Under the pieces are notes generated by a model. The model was not told the origin of the DNA. It did not search any database and worked only from the letters and a program-made list of their open reading frames with translations. A program made the translations under genes and the position numbers. A stretch of DNA of 43,292 nt from Clostridium sp. D43t1_170807_H7 (lineage in GTDB: Bacteria > Bacillota > Clostridia > Clostridiales > Clostridiaceae): positions 1 through 43,292 of the forward strand of contig NZ_JADNLK010000023.1 of the NCBI RefSeq assembly GCF_015555905.1. Reading direction: 5' to 3'. Positions 15,643 to 24,749 of this stretch are shown piece by piece; positions within the stretch are counted from its first letter, which is position 1, and every line of letters begins with the position of its first letter.

Positions 15643-16782
15643 TTATTTATTTTCTCCACTAAATAATAATTTATATACTCTTTCCGTTGATCTTCCATCT
15701 TTATAATCATCATAATCCTGCATAAAATTCTCTAATCTTTCAGAAGCGTCTTTTAATATTTCCTTATTTTTTATTGCTTCTGCAAGTTCATCTGTACTAT
15801 ATAAAATTGGTCCTGGAACATAAGAGTCATATTCCTTATAAAACCCTCCCCAATTTTTAATATATTCATCTTTATCATATGCATAAAATAATACTGGTTT
15901 ATTCTTTTGGAATCCAAAATCATAAAATACTGATGAATAATCAGTAATCAATATATCTGATATAACTAATAATTCTTGAATATCATCATAATATGAAACA
16001 TCATAAACAAATTCTTTTAACTTATCATCAATCTGTATCTTTTCACTAATAAAATAATGACTTTTTATAAGTAATATATATTCATCATTTAACTCTTTAT
16101 ATAGCTTATTAACATCTAATTTAAAATCAAATTCCTTTTCTGCTGCTCTATGTGTTGGTGCATAAAGAATAATTTTTTTATTTTGAGGAAATATATCTTT
16201 GTATTTATTTTTTATTCTTCTTAACTTATCTTCATCATAAAAAATATCATTTCTAGGTAGACCATATGGATAAATTTTATTTTCATCTATACATAATGCT
16301 CCTGAATAAATACTTTTAATATTTTCTGATGAACATACTAAATAAGTAATATTATTACCATCATTTTTTAAATCTTCTAATCCTTCCTTTGGTCTTTTTA
16401 TATCAGCTCCAAATTTTTTAAAAACACCAACTCCATGCCATATCATCATATAAATTTGGTTTTTCTTTGGCGCAATATGTCTATTTCTATGTGAGTTAGT
16501 TACCCAATACTTTGATGTTGCATTATAATAAAAATACTTAAGTGTATTTCTTTTTACAATTATTAAGTTATCCCCTGTTATTGGACACTCTTCCTTATTA
16601 TAAACCCATACATATTGCATATCATTTCTTTTAGTTTTCATATATTCATATAAAACTTTTATACTATCCGAATATTTTTCTCCATGAAATGATTCAAAAA
16701 ATATTCTATTTTCTCTAACCTTAGTTCCCTTTAATAAAGTAAATATACACTTCTTATATAAATAAGCTATATCGATTTTCAT
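15643..16782 (-). CDS. TagB/TagF/TarL-type polyol-phosphate transferase
   Basis: This 379-residue protein of the CDP-glycerol/CDP-ribitol phosphotransferase family shows the family blocks WVTNSHRN, IWHGVG, LYAPTHR, LLIKSHY and ILITDYSSVFYDF. Family members work at the inner face of the membrane and move glycerol-phosphate or ribitol-phosphate from the CDP form onto a lipid-linked glycan. The neighbouring tarI and tarJ make CDP-ribitol likely as donor. It has only the catalytic domain, without the TPR or glycosyltransferase additions found on large TarL/TagF enzymes. It may therefore add single ribitol-phosphates inside a repeat unit rather than a long chain; that is inference. Confidence 0.83.
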   Translation of the reverse strand: MKIDIAYLYKKCIFTLLKGTKVRENRIFFESFHGEKYSDSIKVLYEYMKTKRNDMQYVWVYNKEECPITGDNLIIVKRNTLKYFYYNATSKYWVTNSHRNRHIAPKKNQIYMMIWHGVGVFKKFGADIKRPKEGLEDLKNDGNNITYLVCSSENIKSIYSGALCIDENKIYPYGLPRNDIFYDEDKLRRIKNKYKDIFPQNKKIILYAPTHRAAEKEFDFKLDVNKLYKELNDEYILLIKSHYFISEKIQIDDKLKEFVYDVSYYDDIQELLVISDILITDYSSVFYDFGFQKNKPVLFYAYDKDEYIKNWGGFYKEYDSYVPGPILYSTDELAEAIKNKEILKDASERLENFMQDYDDYKDGRSTERVYKLLFSGENK

Positions 16783-16814
16783 TTTAATTACTCCTTATAA
16801 TAATAATTTAATTA

Positions 16815-17906
16815 TCATTTAAATCCAAAACTCTCATTACTACTAAATATACTTTTATATGGTGTATATGGCTGATTTGAACTGTTTCCATGCTTTATAG
16901 GTCCCATCATAGTATTTATTGATAATAAAATTACTGTTGCGAATATAGCTAACTTTAATGGCTTTCTTTCAGTTCTTCTTATGATTATAGCAAATAAAAA
17001 TACTTGCATAAAGTATAATCCCATGGAACCTCTTCCTCCTATTATATCTACACTAGAGAAAAATCCCATTACTAATATAGATAAAAAATAACCATTTAAA
17101 AATACTAACGCCTTTTTATCTTTTATATTCTTTCTTTTAAAGAACTCAACGAACAATACTAAAAATATAATTCTTTTTATTAAAGACATAGTTAAATTAC
17201 TTTGATTACTATTTAAATAATAATTTAATTTATATGATATAGTTCCTAATGGTAACATAGCCAATAATCTAAAAATTATAGTAGTTATTTTAAACATAGA
17301 AAATAATAGTGCAACAAAGGATGCTCCATAAATTACTTTTCTATCAAATTCTATATAACTTAAGAAATATAGTGGAATTGTAACTACAATAGTTATATGG
17401 AAGAGAGATCCACATAAAATTACTATTAAAAATTTCTTTAAATCTCTATTAATAATATATTTAACACTAAGTAACATAAACATGATAGCAATTCCTTGTC
17501 TAATTACCCCCATGTCAAACATAATAAATACACTTGTAAAATACATTATTAAACTTAATAATCCATCTTCACTATATTCACATATTAATTTTATTTTCAT
17601 AGGTATAGCTATAAGTGCACTTATAAATATAACAACAGTAAAAGAATAGCTAATAACATTTAACAAATAATATCCCCATTCAACATTACTAGATCCTTGT
17701 GGTACCTTATCTATAGTAATTAAATTAAATATTCTTTTGTAGTTTTCATAATCATAACCTATTCCATCTCTAAATGCTGCAAGTAAAAATAATATACTAC
17801 CTATTACTATTAAATACATAGTACTTAAATATTTATATTTATAATTAGTTAATATATTAATATACTCACATAATATTAATAATATTAATATTGAAAAATA
17901 TATCAT
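16815..17906 (-). CDS. EpsG/Wzy-type polysaccharide polymerase
   Basis: This 363-residue integral membrane protein has about ten to twelve hydrophobic helices and the EpsG-family signature FRDGIGYDYENYKRIF near residue 46, followed by a short GY-rich loop and the MGVIRQGIAIMFMLLSVKYI region. EpsG-like proteins are likely polymerases of lipid-linked repeat units on the outer face of the membrane. It sits between a glycosyltransferase and the polyol-phosphate transferase in the operon, where a Wzy is expected. The start ATG follows AAGGGG. The C terminus after the last helix is short and polar. Confidence 0.8.
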   Translation of the reverse strand: MIYFSILILLILCEYINILTNYKYKYLSTMYLIVIGSILFLLAAFRDGIGYDYENYKRIFNLITIDKVPQGSSNVEWGYYLLNVISYSFTVVIFISALIAIPMKIKLICEYSEDGLLSLIMYFTSVFIMFDMGVIRQGIAIMFMLLSVKYIINRDLKKFLIVILCGSLFHITIVVTIPLYFLSYIEFDRKVIYGASFVALLFSMFKITTIIFRLLAMLPLGTISYKLNYYLNSNQSNLTMSLIKRIIFLVLFVEFFKRKNIKDKKALVFLNGYFLSILVMGFFSSVDIIGGRGSMGLYFMQVFLFAIIIRRTERKPLKLAIFATVILLSINTMMGPIKHGNSSNQPYTPYKSIFSSNESFGFK

Positions 17907-17919
17907 TTACTGTTCCCCT

Positions 17920-19044
17920 TTATTTACTCTTGTTTGTATAAATGTTCATAAGCATTTTAATATTATCATTTAAATAATATCCCTTTACTTTTAATTGTTC
18001 TTTTATTTTCTCCTTATTAGTTTCTCTTGTCATAGTATTATTTATTATTTCATTAACCCACTTCTCTGCAGACCCATCAATACTTAAGAATTTTACTAAT
18101 TTTAATCCTAAGTCAACATCTTGAGATATCTTATTAGAAATTATGCAAGGTAATCCCGTACTTTGAGCTTCTACTAATACAACTGGTAATCCTTCAAAAA
18201 GAGATGGAAATATTAATAAGTCCATAATATTAAGCCATATATTTATATTACTTTGTAATCCTAAGTATAAAATATTATTTTCTAAGCCTTCATTTTTAAT
18301 TGAATTTAATATCTCTTCTTTTAGTTCACCATCTCCAATAAATAAAAACTTAAAATCATCATTTTTTTTCTTTAAATCCTTTAATATCTCAACTATAAAC
18401 TTATGGTTCTTTTGTATATTAAATCTTCCTATATGTCCTAATATTAATTTATTATTTAAATCATATTTGTCCTTTAATGCCTTAATTTCATTATTCATTT
18501 CTTCATCCTTAGGTTTAAACTTTTCTATATCTACAGCATTGTTTATAACCTTAAATTTCGCATTTTTTCCAAAGACAAATTTACCTGCTTCTTTTCCACA
18601 TGCTAATAAGTTAGTTGAACACCTATGCATTAAATTTCTTAATACGGCTGTTTCTGTTTTTCTTTTTAATGTTTGTTCTGTTACATCCTCTGTATTATGT
18701 GCATGGCAAACAATAGTCTTTACTCCTGCAAGTTTTGCTGCTAAAGCTACCAATCCACCATGATAATTCATATGAGAATGAACAACATCGTAAGGACCAT
18801 TTTCCTTTATACACTTATATATTGCTTTAAAATGATTTAAATTTCCTACTTTTGCTCTCGGTGGTACATATATTATTTTTCCACCCATACTTTCAATTTC
18901 ATCATCATATGCACAACGATGTTCCTGCATAGTTGTAAAATCAAACTGGACCTCATTTTTATCTATATTCCTATACCAGTTCATTATTACAGATTCTGTT
19001 CCGCCTCTTTCCATTCCTCCATGAACTTGTAAGACTTTAACCAT
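17920..19044 (-). CDS. GT4-family glycosyltransferase
   Basis: About 374 residues. The ATG at 19044 is chosen because AGGAGG is separated from it by six bases, while the in-frame ATG at 19050 directly abuts that site. It is a retaining GT-B enzyme of the GT4 family: the N-terminal glycine-rich loop VHGGMERGGTESV, the GHIGRFNIQKNH block, and the nucleotide-binding EGLPVVLVEAQ motif (E-x7-E). It should add one sugar from an NDP donor to the lipid-linked intermediate in the cytoplasm. Donor and acceptor cannot be read from sequence. A hairpin lies between this gene and the upstream glycosyltransferase. Confidence 0.85.
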   Translation of the reverse strand: MVKVLQVHGGMERGGTESVIMNWYRNIDKNEVQFDFTTMQEHRCAYDDEIESMGGKIIYVPPRAKVGNLNHFKAIYKCIKENGPYDVVHSHMNYHGGLVALAAKLAGVKTIVCHAHNTEDVTEQTLKRKTETAVLRNLMHRCSTNLLACGKEAGKFVFGKNAKFKVINNAVDIEKFKPKDEEMNNEIKALKDKYDLNNKLILGHIGRFNIQKNHKFIVEILKDLKKKNDDFKFLFIGDGELKEEILNSIKNEGLENNILYLGLQSNINIWLNIMDLLIFPSLFEGLPVVLVEAQSTGLPCIISNKISQDVDLGLKLVKFLSIDGSAEKWVNEIINNTMTRETNKEKIKEQLKVKGYYLNDNIKMLMNIYTNKSK

Positions 19045-19079
19045 ATGCATCCTCCTAAATTTCTATATAATTAATTTAA

Positions 19080-19107
19080 AGCACCAATAGGAATTCCCCC
19101 TGGTGCT
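19080..19107 (-). terminator. Intercistronic hairpin inside the polysaccharide operon
   Basis: AGCACCA (19080-19086) pairs with TGGTGCT (19101-19107), with an inner GGAATTCC palindrome in the loop. On the minus strand it is followed by TTTAAATTAATT. It lies in a 75-base gap between two glycosyltransferase genes in an operon where most gaps are much shorter. It could be a leaky terminator or an mRNA processing or stability site. Confidence 0.45.
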
Positions 19108-19119
19108 ATTAAAATTATA

Positions 19120-20220
19120 TTATATAGATTTATTAATTAAATTAAAAAATTCATCCCATGTTTCTTGTACTAATTTATCATTATTTAAACTTACTTCTGT
19201 CTTATCAAAATTAATCATATTATTAGCCCACTCTTGATAATTATCATAAGTTATGAATTTTACATTAGAGTAACTTTTAAGTACCTCTCTTGAATACTTA
19301 CAGTCTGAAACTAATATTCTTTTTCCAAACTTTGCTGCTTCAATTAATGGTAAACCAAAAGTTTCAATATAACTTGGAAACAATACACAATTACAACTTT
19401 TATAATATTGTAATACTTTGTCATATGTCAATGTAGATTTAAATTCTACTACATCTAAAAGCCCATTTTCCTTACAGTAATTATAAGAGTTAGAGTTTTC
19501 ATCTAATGTAAATATTACTTTTATATTATTAATTTTATCTTCATAATTTTTCTTAATGTAATTTAAAGCTTCTAATATTATTCTATGATTTTTATATTTA
19601 TATTCATCTGCTGGATAAAAATAAGTATATTTCTTATTATCTAATGATAACTTTTCTATATCATTTACATTAAATTGCTTTAACTTTGGTTTAGATATTA
19701 TAATTTTATCCTTACTTATTCCCTTTTCAATTAAAGCTTCTTTCATCCAGTTTGTTTGAACTGAAATATACATATCTTTCTTAATTGAATTATGAATTAA
19801 ATGCTTATAAACATTTGTATAAAACCATAATTTTCTCTCATCAGATTTAAATAAGTTCCACTTAGAATATTCAGAATAAGGCAATGATTGATGTAAATAT
19901 ATTATTTGTGGAACTCCTTTATAACTTACAGCTATATTTTGTAATGATATTACTAAATCTGGCTTTATATTATTCTTCTTTGCCCAAGCCTTCATTCCAA
20001 ACTTATCCCACTTCATTCTATCTAACATTTGACGACCTTTAATATCATCAATAATTTTTATATATTCACATTCATATTCTTTTAAGTCTGCCGTCACAAA
20101 AAAATAATATATTTTACTTTCATCTCTTCTTTGCTTTATTTCTTCTAAAAACTGTTTTAGAACAGTTAAAGCTCCACCATTAATAGCTGCTGTATTGTTC
20201 ACAAAGATTACTTTTTTCAT
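19120..20220 (-). CDS. GT4-family glycosyltransferase
   Basis: This 366-residue GT-B glycosyltransferase opens with FVNNTAAINGGALTVLKQF, a family-typical glycine-rich loop, and carries the donor-binding block FPSYIETFGLPLIEAAKFG (E-x7-E) near residue 290. The middle segment YFYPADEYKYKNHRIILEAL is common in GT4 enzymes. It begins two bases from the end of capG, so the two are probably coupled. It is one of three clear glycosyltransferases in the operon; with the initiating phosphosugar transferase this suggests a repeat unit of about four sugars. Substrate unknown. Confidence 0.83.
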   Translation of the reverse strand: MKKVIFVNNTAAINGGALTVLKQFLEEIKQRRDESKIYYFFVTADLKEYECEYIKIIDDIKGRQMLDRMKWDKFGMKAWAKKNNIKPDLVISLQNIAVSYKGVPQIIYLHQSLPYSEYSKWNLFKSDERKLWFYTNVYKHLIHNSIKKDMYISVQTNWMKEALIEKGISKDKIIISKPKLKQFNVNDIEKLSLDNKKYTYFYPADEYKYKNHRIILEALNYIKKNYEDKINNIKVIFTLDENSNSYNYCKENGLLDVVEFKSTLTYDKVLQYYKSCNCVLFPSYIETFGLPLIEAAKFGKRILVSDCKYSREVLKSYSNVKFITYDNYQEWANNMINFDKTEVSLNNDKLVQETWDEFFNLINKSI

Positions 20221-20221
20221 A

Positions 20222-21346
20222 TTATTTTCTCCAAATAAATCTGTTGATTACATCAGTATATCCTTGAACTATGTTAACAACCTTAGTTGAAACATTTATA
20301 TCTGTATAATCATGAACTTTTACAGTATCTTCACCTAAAGCTTTTTGCTTAGTTATTACTTCTATTGCTTGAGTAATTGAATCAAATGTAATTCCACCTA
20401 ATATTACAGAACCTTTGTCAATTGCTTCTGGTCTTTCAGTACTAGTTCTAATAGATACAGCTGCAAATCCCATTATATTTGATTCCTCAGCTAAAGATCC
20501 GCTATCTGAAAGCACACAGAATGATTCCTTTTGAAGCTTATTATAATCATAAAAACCAAAAGGTTTTAATTGTCTAATATTTTTATGAAATTTTATATTC
20601 ATAGCTTCTATTCTCTTCCAACTTCTTGGATGAGTTGAATAAATAACTGGCATATCATACTTTTCTGCTATTGCATTTAAGGCATCTGTTAAGCTCTTAA
20701 AGTTAACATCATTATCAATGTTTTCCTCTCTATGGGCACTTACTAATATGAATTTACCTTTTTCAAGATTTAACTCTTCTAACACCTTACTATTATCAAT
20801 TTTATCCATATATTTATGGAATACCTCTGGTAATGGTGATCCAGTTACAAAAGTATATTCTTTTCTCATTCCTTCAGATAATAAATATCTTCTTGCATGT
20901 TCAGTGTAAGCTAAATTTACATCTGAAGTAACATCTACTATTCTTCTATTAATTTCTTCAGGTACATTCTGATCAAAGCATCTATTTCCTGCTTCCATAT
21001 GGAATACTGGAATTTTTAATCTCTTTGCTGCAATAGCACTTAAGCAGGAATTTGTATCACCTAATATTATTAAAGCTTCTGGTCTTTCTTTTGCTAATAT
21101 CTTATAGCTTTCTGCTATTATATTTCCCATTGTTTCTCCAAGATCATTTCCTACAACTCCTAAGAAATGATTTGGTTCTCTTAATTCTAATTCCTTAAAG
21201 AATACATCATTTAAAGTATAATCCCAATTTTGTCCTGTATGAACTAATATATGTTCAAAGTATTCATCACATTTTTTTATAACTTCTGCTAATCTTATTA
21301 TTTCTGGCCTAGTGCCAACAATAGTCATTACCTTTAGTTTCTTCAT
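20222..21346 (-). CDS. capG: UDP-GlcNAc 2-epimerase family enzyme (CapG/FnlC-type)
   Basis: This 374-residue protein of the non-hydrolysing UDP-GlcNAc 2-epimerase family starts with MTIVGTRPEIIRLAEVI-type sequence and carries LVHTGQNWDY, the ILGDTNSCLSA strand, HMEAGNRCFDQ and a SDSGSLAEES block. In S. aureus CapG (same length) and E. coli FnlC the enzyme epimerises C2 of UDP-L-PneNAc to yield UDP-L-FucNAc. The adjacent capF and capE genes complete that three-enzyme pathway, which is why CapG is preferred over a WecB making UDP-ManNAc. There is a gap of only three bases to capF. Confidence 0.88.
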   Translation of the reverse strand: MKKLKVMTIVGTRPEIIRLAEVIKKCDEYFEHILVHTGQNWDYTLNDVFFKELELREPNHFLGVVGNDLGETMGNIIAESYKILAKERPEALIILGDTNSCLSAIAAKRLKIPVFHMEAGNRCFDQNVPEEINRRIVDVTSDVNLAYTEHARRYLLSEGMRKEYTFVTGSPLPEVFHKYMDKIDNSKVLEELNLEKGKFILVSAHREENIDNDVNFKSLTDALNAIAEKYDMPVIYSTHPRSWKRIEAMNIKFHKNIRQLKPFGFYDYNKLQKESFCVLSDSGSLAEESNIMGFAAVSIRTSTERPEAIDKGSVILGGITFDSITQAIEVITKQKALGEDTVKVHDYTDINVSTKVVNIVQGYTDVINRFIWRK

Positions 21347-21349
21347 TTT

Positions 21350-22459
21350 TTATACCTCCAAAAAGTAAGTGTCTGGTTCATCTGGGTTAAAAATTTCATT
21401 TACCCACATTACTGTTACTAAATCCTTATCACCTGTATTAACTATACTATGTGTATAGCCAACTGGTATATCTACTACCTCTAATTTTTCTCCACTTACT
21501 TTATATTCAATTATATTATCTTCATCAGGCTTTCTAAACCTAATTACACCTTCCCCACTAACTACAAGGAACTTCTCATTTTTTGTATTATGCCAATGAT
21601 TTCCCTTTGTAATTCCTGGCTTTGAAACATTAATTGACACTTGCCCACTATTAGGAGTCTTTATAAACTCTGTAAATGATCCTCTATTATCAATATTCAT
21701 TTTTAAAGGATAACTAAATTTTTCCTCTGGTAAATAACTTAAATAAGTACTATATAATTTTTTAACTAATGGATCAGCCATATTTGCAATCATTAAACTC
21801 TTTCTACTATCAGCAAAAGATTTTATTAAATCTACTATTTCACCTAATGTAGCATTATGTTCAACATCAACCTTAACATATCCATCTTCTTTATTTACAG
21901 TATCTATCATTGTATTAACTAATGAATTTACAACATCATCTATATATACTAAAGTCATTTCTCTACTTGGATCTGATATCCAAACTTCTTCACCTCTAGC
22001 TATATTATGACAGAAAGTTGCTATAGCTGAATTATAATTTGGTCTACACCACTTTCCAAATACATTTGGTAATCTAAAAATAAATACCTTAGCTTTAGAC
22101 TCATGTTTATAACTTAATAATACTTCTTCTGAAAGCTTTTTGCTTTTTCCATAAGCATTATCTAAATCTGCTTGTATTGATGATGTTATTACAATAGGAG
22201 TATTTTTATTATTAGCCTTTAAAAAATCTACTATTTCTCCTGTTAATCCTGAATTTCCTTCAAAGAACTCCTCTTCATTTTTAGGCCTATTAATTCCAGC
22301 TAGATGAAAAATAAAGTCAGCTTCTAATAATCCTTGTTGTAATTCTTCCTTTGAATTCTCTCTATCAATTAATATAACTTTACAATTTTCTAATCTCTTT
22401 AATGTACTTACTAGGTTTTTACCTATAAACCCATTAGCACCTGTAACTAATATATTCAT
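21350..22459 (-). CDS. capF: CapF/FnlB-type bifunctional epimerase-reductase with C-terminal cupin
   Basis: This 369-residue enzyme is the second step of UDP-L-FucNAc synthesis. The N-terminal short-chain dehydrogenase domain (about 1-245) has the NAD(P) motif GANGFIG at 7-13 and a YxxxK pair in AYGKSKKLSE. The C-terminal domain (about 250-369) is a cupin with the metal-ligand motif GNHWHNTKNEKFLVVSGEG. This two-domain form and length match S. aureus CapF, where the cupin does C3 epimerisation and the dehydrogenase reduces the 4-keto group. It lies between capE and capG in the same order as in capsule clusters. Confidence 0.92.
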   Translation of the reverse strand: MNILVTGANGFIGKNLVSTLKRLENCKVILIDRENSKEELQQGLLEADFIFHLAGINRPKNEEEFFEGNSGLTGEIVDFLKANNKNTPIVITSSIQADLDNAYGKSKKLSEEVLLSYKHESKAKVFIFRLPNVFGKWCRPNYNSAIATFCHNIARGEEVWISDPSREMTLVYIDDVVNSLVNTMIDTVNKEDGYVKVDVEHNATLGEIVDLIKSFADSRKSLMIANMADPLVKKLYSTYLSYLPEEKFSYPLKMNIDNRGSFTEFIKTPNSGQVSINVSKPGITKGNHWHNTKNEKFLVVSGEGVIRFRKPDEDNIIEYKVSGEKLEVVDIPVGYTHSIVNTGDKDLVTVMWVNEIFNPDEPDTYFLEV

Positions 22460-22472
22460 ATATTACTCCCCA

Positions 22473-23534
22473 TTACATATGCTCTGATAATTTATCGCAT
22501 TCAGTTTCTTCTTCTACTTTAAAAGTTTTTAATTCTTGTTGTATATATGGAAGTTTTAATAACATTTCCTTAACTTGCTCAACATTTATTCTATTAGTAT
22601 TATCAGAATTATACTCTTCTTGATTTCTTCTAGACCCTTCACCTTCAGTAAAATACTTAGCGTAGTTTAAATCTCTATTATCTGATGGAATTCTAAAGTA
22701 GTTTCCACAATCATTTGCTTTAACAAACTCTTCTTTTGTTAATAATGTTTCATATGCTTTTTCTCCATGTCTTGCACCTATTATCTTAATTCCTACATTT
22801 GAATCAAAAACTTCTTTTAATGCAGTTGCTAACTCTAAAACTGTACATGCAGGAGCCTTTTGAACAAATATATCTCCTTGTTCACCATGTTCAAATGCAT
22901 ATAATACTAAATCAACTGATTCTTCAAGAGACATCATATATCTTGTCATATTTGGATCTGTAACAGTTAAGTCTTTACCTTGTCTCATTAAATCAATAAA
23001 TAGTGGGATAACTGATCCTCTTGATGCCATTACATTACCATATCTAGTTCCACAGAAAACAGTATCTCCTGGTTGTGCAGCTCTCGCTCTAGCTATCATA
23101 GCTTTTTCAGCCATAGCCTTTGATATTCCCATTGCATTTACAGGATAAACAGCTTTATCTGTGCTTAATAATATACATTTTTTAACGCCATTCATTAATG
23201 CTGATTTAAATACATTATCAGATCCTTCAACATTAGTTTTTACAGCTTCCATAGGATAAAACTCACATGAAGGTACTTGTTTTAATGCTGCAGCATGAAA
23301 TACATAGTCTACCCCCTTCATTGCATAATTAATACTATCTAAATCTCTTACATCTCCAATATAATACTTTACCTTATCACTTTTAATATATTTTCTCATA
23401 TCATCTTGTTTCTTTTCATCTCTTGAGAAAACTCTTATTTCCTTTATATCTGTATTAATAAATCTTCTTAAAACTGCATGCCCAAATGACCCTGTACCAC
23501 CTGTAATTAAAAGAACCTTATCTTTGAATGTCAT
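22473..23534 (-). CDS. capE: CapE/FnlA-type UDP-GlcNAc 4,6-dehydratase/5-epimerase
   Basis: This 353-residue short-chain dehydrogenase is the first step of UDP-L-FucNAc synthesis. It has the nucleotide motif GGTGSFG at 12-18, STDKAVYPVNAMGISKAMAEK-type active-site region with the M-x3-K pair in place of Y-x3-K, and the GTRYGNVMASRGSVIPLF block diagnostic of this dehydratase branch. It is soluble and lacks the membrane helices of the CapD-type enzyme encoded at 26245-28140, so the two dehydratases probably feed different sugars. The gene is followed after 13 bases by capF. Confidence 0.92.
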   Translation of the reverse strand: MTFKDKVLLITGGTGSFGHAVLRRFINTDIKEIRVFSRDEKKQDDMRKYIKSDKVKYYIGDVRDLDSINYAMKGVDYVFHAAALKQVPSCEFYPMEAVKTNVEGSDNVFKSALMNGVKKCILLSTDKAVYPVNAMGISKAMAEKAMIARARAAQPGDTVFCGTRYGNVMASRGSVIPLFIDLMRQGKDLTVTDPNMTRYMMSLEESVDLVLYAFEHGEQGDIFVQKAPACTVLELATALKEVFDSNVGIKIIGARHGEKAYETLLTKEEFVKANDCGNYFRIPSDNRDLNYAKYFTEGEGSRRNQEEYNSDNTNRINVEQVKEMLLKLPYIQQELKTFKVEEETECDKLSEHM

Positions 23535-23550
23535 ATTTACCTCTCCTTTA

Positions 23551-24747
23551 TTATTTAGTAATTATATTCTTTAAATCTTGTAATAATTTAGTTCTAGTAA
23601 ATTTGCTATTAAAATATTGCTTTCCAAATTCCCCCAGCTCATTTCTTTGCTCTATATTCATATTGTATAACTTTATTACATTTTTATACAGCCCCTGGAA
23701 ATCTTCTGCTTCTGCAACTAAGCCACTTTTACTTTCTTCAATTACTTTTTTTCCTTCTCCACTTATAGCAGCTAAAATTGGCTTTCCTGCTGCCATATAA
23801 GATTGTACCTTAGCAGGTAATGTAACTCTTAATATTTCTTCATCTCTTAAAGTAACTATTAATCCCTGTGATTCTGAAAAATATTTTGGCATTTCCGCCG
23901 ATGGTTTTCTTCCTATAAATTTGACAGTATCAGTTAATCCAAACTCATTTGCAAGGTTTTTAACATTTTCAAACTCACTTCCATCACCAATTATTTGCCA
24001 TATAATATTCTTATTATCTTTTGATAAATTAGCAGCTTTTATTATTGTATCTACACTTTGAGCTTTTCCTATATTTCCTGCAAATGTTACAATAAATTTA
24101 TTGTCTTCGCTTTCATCCTTTATATTAGAATTACTATAAAAATCTTCAGCCCACTGTGGCAAATAATGAAGTTTTTTATTACTTATTCCCTCATTAATTA
24201 ATATATCTTCATATCCTCTTGATGCAATTAATAAATTATCAAATGCATTATATATTTTATTACATACCTTTTTAAATACTTTTCTTAAAGTTGAATTATT
24301 TATGTTTATAATAGAATAAAATGTTTCTGGCCATAAATCTTGAATATAAATATAAGATGGCACTTTTTTTATTTTAGAATAAATTATTGCCGGTATAGCA
24401 GAAGTTATAGGAGATACTTGAAAAACAAATACTCTATCATATTTTTTTAATAATAATGGAATAACTTTTATAGAAGCGCTTATCATAAATGATAAATAGT
24501 TTAATGCTAACATAAATGCATTATCTTTACCTCTAGGAATCATCGCACATCTTTTAATTTTAATACCCTCATACTCTTTTGGGCCTCTATTAAAAAATGA
24601 ATATCCATCATATATTTTACCAAATGGATAATTAGGCAATCCGGTTAATACAGTAACCTCATGCCCTTCTTCCTTTAATCCCTTACAAATATCATTTATT
24701 CTAAAATCCTCTGGCCAAAAATATTGTGAAACTAGTAAAATCTTCAT
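23551..24747 (-). CDS. WbuB/CapL-like glycosyltransferase (GT4)
   Basis: This 398-residue GT-B enzyme begins VSQYFWPEDFRINDI and continues with TVLTGLPNYPFGKIYDGY, features of the WbuB-type glycosyltransferases that accompany L-FucNAc synthesis genes in several O-antigen clusters. The C-terminal half has FAGNIGKAQSVDTIIKA and the LPAKVQSYMAAGKPILA donor-binding segment. It sits directly before capE in transcription order, so L-FucNAc is the likely donor and the lipid-linked first sugar the likely acceptor, as CapL does in S. aureus. That donor choice is inference from position. There is a gap of two bases to the upstream reductase gene. Confidence 0.82.
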   Translation of the reverse strand: MKILLVSQYFWPEDFRINDICKGLKEEGHEVTVLTGLPNYPFGKIYDGYSFFNRGPKEYEGIKIKRCAMIPRGKDNAFMLALNYLSFMISASIKVIPLLLKKYDRVFVFQVSPITSAIPAIIYSKIKKVPSYIYIQDLWPETFYSIININNSTLRKVFKKVCNKIYNAFDNLLIASRGYEDILINEGISNKKLHYLPQWAEDFYSNSNIKDESEDNKFIVTFAGNIGKAQSVDTIIKAANLSKDNKNIIWQIIGDGSEFENVKNLANEFGLTDTVKFIGRKPSAEMPKYFSESQGLIVTLRDEEILRVTLPAKVQSYMAAGKPILAAISGEGKKVIEESKSGLVAEAEDFQGLYKNVIKLYNMNIEQRNELGEFGKQYFNSKFTRTKLLQDLKNIITK

Positions 24748-24749
24748 TT

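Noticed and set aside
20222..21346. WecB making UDP-ManNAc
   Set aside because: Same family, but adjacency to capE and capF indicates the CapG/FnlC role in UDP-L-FucNAc synthesis.
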